Below are positions 59,043-64,000 of a stretch of DNA of 64,000 nucleotides, piece after piece (position 1 is the first letter of the stretch; every line of letters starts with the position of its first letter). Under the pieces are notes generated by a model, which did not search any database, was not told where the DNA came from, and worked only from the letters and a program-made list of their open reading frames with translations. Source of the DNA: Clostridiales bacterium (GTDB lineage: Bacteria; Bacillota; Clostridia; Christensenellales; CAG-138); contig JAILNX010000010.1 of NCBI GenBank assembly GCA_024691085.1, forward strand, positions 18,094-82,093, given 5' to 3'. The translations under genes were made by a program, and so were the position numbers.

Positions 59043-59071
59043 TTGACATGCCGGCACGCAGGTGATAAAAT
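59043..59071 (+). promoter_or_regulatory. Promoter of the vanY-capA-capA unit
   Basis: TTGACA (59043-59048), 17 nt spacer, TAAAAT (59066-59071). Confidence 0.7.
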
Positions 59072-59100
59072 ACTATGAAGCTTTGATACGGAGCAAACAA

Positions 59101-60048
59101 ATGAGATTTAAGAGAACTATTAATATAATACTTGCGATCGTTCTGATTGCCGCGGCGACAGCGGCTCTCGGCTGCGCGCCTGTAAAGCAGGCGGACGCCG
59201 ATAAAAAGACGGACGAGCCCGTCATTTCTCCCGCGCCGTCCACAACGCCATCTGTGACAGACGAGCCGACCGAAACTCCGACCGAAGAGCCGACTCCCGA
59301 ACCCACGCCGGAACCTACGCCGGAACCGACTCCGACGCCCGAGCCCCTGCCTCCCGGATACCTTACCGAAGAGGAGAAGCTCATGCTTGTAAACTTCGAG
59401 CAAAGGCTCGACGACGATTATGTTCCGCACGATCTGGTCAGAGCGTGCGAATACTTAAAGGACGTCTGCAAGCACAAGTACTACAATACCATGATCCAGG
59501 TCGAGGTCGCGGATCAGCTTAAACTGATGCTCGAAGCCGCGAAGGCCGAGGGCGTGAAGACCAGGTATCTGCTCGTCAGCGCGTACAGGACGCAGACCAT
59601 GCAGAGAAATCTGTGGAACAGAAGGATAGCCTCGAACCCGCATTACGGCGAAGATCCGTACCATAATCCCGTCGGCACCATGCCGTATAACGCGAGCGAG
59701 CACTGCGCCGGCCTTGCGGTCGACATTACGAGCGAATTGAATCCCGCTACCGCAATCACTTACGGCAGAACGGCGGAAGCGAAGTGGATGAGCGCGAACG
59801 CGCACCGCTTCGGATTCATTCTCCGATACACGAAGGAGAAGGAGAGCATCACCGGCATTCATTACGAGCCTTGGCATTTCCGCTACGTCGGAGTCAAGGC
59901 GGCGACCGAGATCTACGAATCCGGCGTCTGCCTTGAGGAATACTTGGGACAGCTTCCTCCCTATATGACGGAGTCAGCCGAAGCCGGCGGAACACCGCAG
60001 ACCGTCTGGTGTCTGCTGCCCGATCCCGAAAAAAGGAATCATCTCTGA
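59101..60048 (+). CDS. VanY-like D,D-carboxypeptidase lipoprotein (M15B)
   Basis: 315 residues. Signal with lipobox TAALGC (Cys near residue 21), then a Pro-Thr-Glu linker (about 40-85) of TPEP repeats. The peptidase domain has YLLVSAYRTQTMQRNLW, zinc-site EHCAGLAVDIT (His and Asp) and GIHYEPWHFRYVG (Glu and His). M15B enzymes trim the terminal D-Ala of peptidoglycan stems; VanY does so in vancomycin resistance, but no van ligase genes are nearby. It starts a unit with two CapA lipoproteins. Confidence 0.9.
   Translation: MRFKRTINIILAIVLIAAATAALGCAPVKQADADKKTDEPVISPAPSTTPSVTDEPTETPTEEPTPEPTPEPTPEPTPTPEPLPPGYLTEEEKLMLVNFEQRLDDDYVPHDLVRACEYLKDVCKHKYYNTMIQVEVADQLKLMLEAAKAEGVKTRYLLVSAYRTQTMQRNLWNRRIASNPHYGEDPYHNPVGTMPYNASEHCAGLAVDITSELNPATAITYGRTAEAKWMSANAHRFGFILRYTKEKESITGIHYEPWHFRYVGVKAATEIYESGVCLEEYLGQLPPYMTESAEAGGTPQTVWCLLPDPEKRNHL
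59281..59346 (+). repeat. Pro-Thr-Glu linker coding repeat (vanY-like gene)
   Basis: Tandem 12-bp units of the type GAACCCACGCCG encode PEPT repeats; similar stretches are in the next two genes. Confidence 0.8.
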
Positions 60049-60068
60049 TCTGTTTCGGAGGTCTGTAA

Positions 60069-61295
60069 ATGAAACATAAGCTTGCGTTTCTGATCGCCGT
60101 GCTCGCGCTGATCCTTTTTTCTGCAGCCTGCCGTGAGGTCAAAAACGCGCTTGCAGCGACAGACAAGCCCTCCGGTACCGCCGTGGCCGTGACTGCCGCA
60201 CCGACGGCGATCCCCACTCCGGAACCAACCCCGGAACCCACCCCGGAACCCACTCCGGAGCCCACGCCCGAACCCACGCCCGAGCCGATAGAGATTTCGC
60301 TGATGTTTGTAGGAGACCTTATGTGCCTTCGCGGTCAGCAGAACTATGCAAGGTACATCGCCTCGGGCGGCTCGGAATACGATTTCTGTCCGTCGTTCGA
60401 TTACGTCAAGCCCATCATAGAGAGCGCGGACTGCGCTTTCGGCAATCTCGAGACAACTCTTTCCTCATCGTCCCCGTACGCCGCAGAGGAGATGTTCGTG
60501 GACGAAACGCAGAACTGCAACGGCCCCGCGGAGTTTCTGGAAGCGATCAGATACGCGGGCTTCGACGTGCTTTCGGTTTCGAACAACCATTGCTGCGACG
60601 CGGGCGTCACGGGAATAATCGAGACTCTCGACGCTCTGGACGAGTACGGCTTAAGCTATACCGGGCTTTTCAGGACCGCCGAGGAAAAACGCTATCTCAT
60701 CGTCGACGTAAAGGGCGTCAAGGTCGGAGTTATGGCGTTTTCCGACAGGTTCAACGGCAGGAATTGGGTAGTCTGGAACTGCCCCTACATGATCAACAAA
60801 TACTCCGAGGAAGCTCTGAAAAGGGACGTGGAGGCCGCGAGAGCCGACGGAGCGGAGGTAATAGTCGCGTACATGCACTGGGGTGTGATGTATGAGAACG
60901 AGCCACTGCCGGAGGTTAGGAAGCGCGCTGTCGCGATCGCGAACGCCGGAGTGGACATAATCGCAGGGTCGCATCCTCACGCGATACAGCCCGTGGTATG
61001 GATCGAGGCGGATGACGGCAGACAGGTGCTCTGTATGTATTCTCTCGGCAACTTTATTTCAAGCCTCGGTCAGCCCACAGCGAGCGATACGTTCATCGCG
61101 GAGATCCATCTAAGGAAGAATCCCGACGGCTCGATAGAGTTCACCGACGAGATCTATCATCCGTGCCGCGTATATCTGGCAGTCGGGAATGAGCGGTACG
61201 TCATAATCCCCGTGACCGATCCGCGCGACGCCATACAGACCTCGCTCCGTGAAGCGGAGGAGAGAATAAACGAGATCATCTACAGGTACAGATAA
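60069..61295 (+). CDS. CapA family lipoprotein, copy 1
   Basis: 408 residues. Lipobox FSAAC (Cys near residue 21), TPEP linker (about 45-75), then the PGA_cap metallophosphoesterase-like domain: SLMFVGDLMCLRGQQ, DCAFGNLETTLSS, SVSNNHCCDAGVTG, AYMHWGVMYENEP and AGSHPHAIQPVVW. It lies outside the membrane, tethered by lipid. CapA proteins support capsule attachment or release; the substrate here is unknown. It is followed 3 nt later by a paralogue. Confidence 0.9.
   Translation: MKHKLAFLIAVLALILFSAACREVKNALAATDKPSGTAVAVTAAPTAIPTPEPTPEPTPEPTPEPTPEPTPEPIEISLMFVGDLMCLRGQQNYARYIASGGSEYDFCPSFDYVKPIIESADCAFGNLETTLSSSSPYAAEEMFVDETQNCNGPAEFLEAIRYAGFDVLSVSNNHCCDAGVTGIIETLDALDEYGLSYTGLFRTAEEKRYLIVDVKGVKVGVMAFSDRFNGRNWVVWNCPYMINKYSEEALKRDVEAARADGAEVIVAYMHWGVMYENEPLPEVRKRAVAIANAGVDIIAGSHPHAIQPVVWIEADDGRQVLCMYSLGNFISSLGQPTASDTFIAEIHLRKNPDGSIEFTDEIYHPCRVYLAVGNERYVIIPVTDPRDAIQTSLREAEERINEIIYRYR
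60211..60285 (+). repeat. Pro-Thr-Glu linker coding repeat (capA copy 1)
   Basis: About six near-identical 12-bp units (GAACCCACCCCG type) encode TPEP repeats; replication slippage could change the length. Confidence 0.85.
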
Positions 61296-61298
61296 ATT

Positions 61299-62540
61299 AT
61301 GACCGATCACATCCTCAAAAGAACACTTGCGCTGCTGCTCGCCGCACTCTTCTCGGCGTGCTCTTTCGCGTGCGCGGGAACCGAAAGCGATGAGAAGACC
61401 GCGGTGACAGACGAACCGGTGGAGATCGACGCGCGCGGCACTGAACTTGTGACCGCAGCTCCGACTCCCGTTCCGACTCCGGAACCCACGCCTGAGCCGA
61501 CTGCGACCCCGACTCCGGAGCCGATCAGGGCGACGCTTATGTTCGTGGGCGACCTTATGTGCCTGTCGAGCCAGCAGTACAACGCACAGAAGAACGCTTC
61601 GGGCGGAGCGAAGTACGACTTCAAGCCCTCGTTCAAATATGTAAAGCCGATACTCGACCTTGCGGACTGCGCGTTCGGCAATCTCGAAACGACGCTTTCG
61701 CATTCATGGCCGTACGCGACCGCTTTGCAGCGCACCGACAACGGAATGCCGAACTGCAACGCTCCGAAGGAGTACCTCGAGGCCGTGAAGTATGCCGGCT
61801 TCGACGTGCTCGCGCTTGCAAACAATCATTGCTGCGACGCGGGGCTGCAGGGGATACTGGAAACGCTCGACGCGGTCGACGAATACGGCTTCCAGTCGAC
61901 CGGCGTATTCCGCTCCGAAGAGGATAAACGCTATATCATTATCGACGTGAAGGGGATAAGGATAGCGCTTATGTCATACGCCGAGTCCTACAACGGCAAA
62001 AACGGCTGCGTTTACGGGAAATCCTACATGATCAACACCTTCTCCGAGGAGAAGGTAAAGCGCGACGTTACCAACGCGAGGGCGGAAGGAGTCGATCTGG
62101 TCATCGCCTACGCACACTGGGGATTCGAGCACTTGAATACTCCGCCTCAGCACGTGCGCGAGCACGCCATGATATATGCCAACGCCGGTGTGGATATCAT
62201 TGTAGGGTCGCATCCTCACGCAATACAGCCCGTGGTCTGGCTCACGGCGAACGACGGACGCAAGGTGCTGTGCATGTATTCGCTCGGCAACTTCGTATCC
62301 AGCATGAGCCGCGATACGGCGAAGGATACATTCATTGCCGAGATCAGGATCGAAAAAGCGTACGGAGAAAGCGCTGTTGTGACCGAGGAGATCTATCATC
62401 CCTGCCGCGTGATCAGCGATCTGAACGGCGTCTATTTCGTAATAGTGCCTACGGACAATACCTCGCTCACGAATATAAGGAACGCTCTTGCCGCCGCGGA
62501 CGACAGGATAAGAAAAATAATCTTCGCGGAACGCCGCTGA
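61299..62540 (+). CDS. CapA family lipoprotein, copy 2
   Basis: 413 residues. Signal with LFSAC or SFAC lipobox, TPEP linker (about 52-75), then TLMFVGDLMCLSSQQ, DCAFGNLETTLSH, ALANNHCCDAGLQG, AYAHWGFEH and VGSHPHAIQPVVW, aligned throughout with copy 1. It begins 3 nt after copy 1, so the pair arose by tandem duplication and may act together. Confidence 0.9.
   Translation: MTDHILKRTLALLLAALFSACSFACAGTESDEKTAVTDEPVEIDARGTELVTAAPTPVPTPEPTPEPTATPTPEPIRATLMFVGDLMCLSSQQYNAQKNASGGAKYDFKPSFKYVKPILDLADCAFGNLETTLSHSWPYATALQRTDNGMPNCNAPKEYLEAVKYAGFDVLALANNHCCDAGLQGILETLDAVDEYGFQSTGVFRSEEDKRYIIIDVKGIRIALMSYAESYNGKNGCVYGKSYMINTFSEEKVKRDVTNARAEGVDLVIAYAHWGFEHLNTPPQHVREHAMIYANAGVDIIVGSHPHAIQPVVWLTANDGRKVLCMYSLGNFVSSMSRDTAKDTFIAEIRIEKAYGESAVVTEEIYHPCRVISDLNGVYFVIVPTDNTSLTNIRNALAAADDRIRKIIFAERR
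61461..61524 (+). repeat. Pro-Thr-Glu linker coding repeat (capA copy 2)
   Basis: Shorter, more degenerate version of the repeats in the two preceding genes. Confidence 0.75.
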
Positions 62541-62569
62541 AACGGGATTTTATATATCTTTCGCAAAGG

Positions 62570-62598
62570 TTGAATTTTTCTTTGTCCTGCTGTATAAT
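62570..62598 (+). promoter_or_regulatory. Promoter of tRNA-Ser
   Basis: TTGAAT (62570-62575), 17 nt spacer, TATAAT (62593-62598); start expected a few nt before the tRNA. Confidence 0.75.
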
Positions 62599-62615
62599 AT
62601 GCTTCGTCAGATTCT

Positions 62616-62704
62616 GGAGCGGTATCGAAGTGGTCATAACGGCCCTGACTCGAAATCAGGTGTAGGGCAACCTACCGTGGGTTCGAATCCCACCCGCTCC
62701 GCCA
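62616..62704 (+). tRNA. tRNA-Ser (anticodon CGA)
   Basis: 89 nt type II tRNA with long variable arm and encoded CCA. Acceptor GGAGCGG pairs with CCGCTCC; anticodon loop CTCGAAA gives CGA, reading UCG; T-arm GGGTTCGAATCCC. Its 3' end reappears at 62838-62864 with one extra base. Confidence 0.95.
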
Positions 62705-62741
62705 CGACAATGAGCATCGGCAAAGCCGATGCTCATTGTCG
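62705..62741 (+). repeat. Perfect 17-bp hairpin directly after tRNA-Ser
   Basis: 62705-62721 pairs with 62725-62741 around an AAA loop, starting at the base after the CCA. Confidence 0.85.
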
Positions 62742-62760
62742 TATCGAGAGGAACTGATTT

Positions 62761-62850
62761 GAACCCCGAATTTGCGTCAGCAAATTCTAAGCGCAGCGGC
62801 ACGCAAGTCGGATATGTATTCGGTTACTCGCTGCGCAGGGTTCAGAATCC
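62761..62850 (+). repeat. Type B tRNA-associated structured unit, copy 2
   Basis: Opens GAACCCCGAATTTGC. Stem 1 GAATTTGC (62768-62775) / GCAAATTC (62780-62787) with a 4-nt loop; stem 2 GCGCAGCG (62791-62798) / CGCTGCGC (62829-62836) enclosing CACGCAAG and GGATA; closes GGGTTCAGAATCCC. Same layout as 7911-8002, with both stems changed on both strands. Confidence 0.75.
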
Positions 62851-62864
62851 CACCCGCTCCGCCA
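62838..62864 (+). repeat. Duplicated 3' end of tRNA-Ser
   Basis: 27 nt equal to the tRNA-Ser 3' end (62679-62704) except for one inserted A in the T-loop. The last 19 nt including CCA are identical. Confidence 0.9.
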
Positions 62865-62905
62865 AATAACAGAGGGTACCCAGCGGGTACCCTCTGTTAT
62901 TTGGC
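62861..62905 (+). repeat. Perfect 21-bp hairpin including the copied CCA
   Basis: 62861-62881 (starting GCCA) pairs without mismatch with 62885-62905 (ending TGGC) around a 3-nt loop. Confidence 0.9.
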
Positions 62906-62910
62906 ATTGA

Positions 62911-62990
62911 TAAAGGGACTCGAAGCCGCGATAAGGAAACGCAACAGTGTTGCGTTTTCCGCGGCCGGGTTTTGCGCCGCAGGGCGAGTG
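62911..62990 (+). repeat. Type A tRNA-associated structured unit, copy 2
   Basis: Opens AAGGGACTCGAAGCC like copy 1. The stem GCCGCG (62925-62930) / CGCGGC (62960-62965) encloses a longer GGAAACGCAAC / GTTGCGTTTTCC hairpin, followed by GGCCGGGTTTTG and GCGAGTGCGAAGCGGTGTG. No third tRNA 3' copy follows. Confidence 0.7.
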
Positions 62991-63064
62991 CGAAGCGGTG
63001 TGTGGACGGATTTCACCAACGGCGCGGCAATTTGTTTCGCTGGCATCATTACTTTTATAATCTA

Positions 63065-63093
63065 TTGAAAAATACATGCTTTTCGGGTAAAAT
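63065..63093 (+). promoter_or_regulatory. Promoter of the alpha/beta-hydrolase gene
   Basis: TTGAAA (63065-63070), 17 nt spacer, TAAAAT (63088-63093). Confidence 0.65.
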
Positions 63094-63134
63094 AATCGCG
63101 ATAAACCGAGTTTTGCAAAGGAGAAGCAGAGGAC

Positions 63135-64000
63135 ATGATCGTTAAGAAGTATAAAGAAAGCTTCATGAAACGCTATGATATGGATGAAGGTATTCCATTT
63201 CCCGGTTATGCGGATTATCCGGGTCTTGTCTGTGAGCCGGGTTCGTTTCAGAATTCGGGCGGCTTAATGATCCGTTATTGTATCTATTATTATGCGGATT
63301 ACAGAAAGGATACCCTGATCCTGTTCTGCCATGGCCTCGGTCCCGGACATACTCCATATACGGTCGATATCGAGCAATTATGCCGAGCCGGATTCAAGGT
63401 CGCAGCTTTTGATTATGCCGGCTGCGGCGCTTCAGGCGGAGAATGCCTGACTTCCGTCAATGCACCGACGCAAGACGCATTGGAACTGCTGGAGCTTCTT
63501 GACCCGAAGGAGGAGATCATCCCGGTAGGCCACTCGCTCGGCGGCTATACTGCACTGAACCTCGCGAATTACCTGCCTGATATGAGGCGGGCGGTTATCA
63601 TCTCGGGATTTATGAATATTGCTGACGAAATGATGGATTTTATGAAGCTGCGCATCCTTGCCAACAGAGTAAAAAGATATGAAAAGAGGCTCGTCCCACG
63701 CTTTGGAGCTTTAGACAATCGAGCCTATCTTGCGTCCACGCATGATAACATCCTGTGGATCCATTCGACAGACGACCCGGTGGTCAGTTACAAGTACAAC
63801 GCCGCGCAAGCAATGAAGCTCGGTAATCCAAATGTGCGCGTTATAACGGTCGAAAACAAAAAGCATATGCCGCAGTATACCTATGAGGCGCTGGATACCA
63901 TGAACGCTTGGATCGGCGAATACTATCGCGCGGTGAACGAAAAGAAACTGAATACAGCATCGGAGAAAAGAGCGTTTTTCAAAGACAAGCCCGCCAAGAG
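63135..64000 (+). CDS. Alpha/beta-hydrolase (partial, runs off the window)
   Basis: 288 codons are visible from the ATG at 63135, open to the window end. Seen: LILFCHGLGPGHTPYTVDIEQL (oxyanion strand), AAFDYAGCGASGGECLT, nucleophile elbow VGHSLGGYTAL (about residues 136-146), an acid in HSTDDPVVSY and a His in VENKKHMPQYT. It is a serine hydrolase of the BAAT/serine-aminopeptidase-like type with unknown substrate, probably cytosolic. Codons are more A/T-rich than the CapA genes upstream. Confidence 0.85.
   Translation, partial: MIVKKYKESFMKRYDMDEGIPFPGYADYPGLVCEPGSFQNSGGLMIRYCIYYYADYRKDTLILFCHGLGPGHTPYTVDIEQLCRAGFKVAAFDYAGCGASGGECLTSVNAPTQDALELLELLDPKEEIIPVGHSLGGYTALNLANYLPDMRRAVIISGFMNIADEMMDFMKLRILANRVKRYEKRLVPRFGALDNRAYLASTHDNILWIHSTDDPVVSYKYNAAQAMKLGNPNVRVITVENKKHMPQYTYEALDTMNAWIGEYYRAVNEKKLNTASEKRAFFKDKPAK

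Overview
The window looks like chromosomal DNA of an anaerobic, spore-forming member of the Clostridia (Bacillota), moderately GC-rich by eye. The evidence is sporulation genes (sigG at 16833-17606, bofA at 23186-23503, sigK at 54544-55236), the rpsF-ssb-rpsR operon, a rubrerythrin/rubredoxin pair, a dockerin protein of the kind found in cellulosome-bearing Clostridia, and a tetrahydrofolate riboswitch. No rRNA, prophage, CRISPR array or transposase gene is visible. I cannot name a genus from the sequence alone.

Layout. 64-4576 (minus): 16S/rRNA methyltransferases rsmA and rsmF with a secreted LRR-dockerin protein, then rpsF-ssb-rpsR. 4795-19949: mixed small transcription units, including a HutD/Ves protein, a cytidylate-kinase-like protein, a deoxyinosine glycosylase, a DUF11 protein, an APH-like kinase, a DUF4173 membrane protein, an HD hydrolase, a YgjP-type protease, GNATs, a PI-PLC, a DUF1846 protein, a FAD enzyme, sigG, and an ECF sigma/anti-sigma pair. 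19996-25539 (minus): a methyl-cycle salvage operon ahcY / lipoprotein / bofA / mtnA / purine nucleoside phosphorylase / mtaD, which fits the methylthioinosine route from methylthioadenosine. It diverges from a THF riboswitch that controls a fusion of a FolT-like ECF transporter S component with folylpolyglutamate synthase (25851-27908). 29205-30247: thioredoxin, rubrerythrin, rubredoxin.

31283-54475 is one long plus-strand surface-polysaccharide operon with a single strong promoter and a structured leader of about 230 nt. It encodes UDP-glucose dehydrogenase, a phosphoglycosyl transferase, two GT4 glycosyltransferases, acyltransferases, Wzy, Wzx and a complete UDP-N-acetyl-L-fucosamine cassette (capE, capG, capF). 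Between these lies an unusual block of ATP-grasp enzymes (one CPSase-like, one TupA-like, two intact and one decayed sugar-transfer-associated copy) next to an opine-dehydrogenase homologue, a CapA-like protein and a ChbG-type deacetylase. I read this as a polymer decorated with amino-acid or opine-type groups amide-linked to uronic acid. A second envelope block (59101-62540) holds a VanY-like carboxypeptidase and two tandem CapA lipoproteins, all with Pro-Thr-Glu linkers.

The most unusual non-coding signal is a modular structured-repeat system attached to tRNA genes. After tRNA-Leu (7583-7670), tRNA-Thr (57482-57557) and tRNA-Ser (62616-62704) comes a long perfect hairpin starting at or next to the CCA end, then one of two structured units (here types A and B). 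After two of the three units a near-exact copy of the 3' end of that same tRNA appears, followed by a new hairpin and the other unit type. The type B stems differ in sequence between loci but keep their pairing. Two other non-coding elements with terminal inverted repeats (18510-18768 and 55233-55590) look like MITEs.
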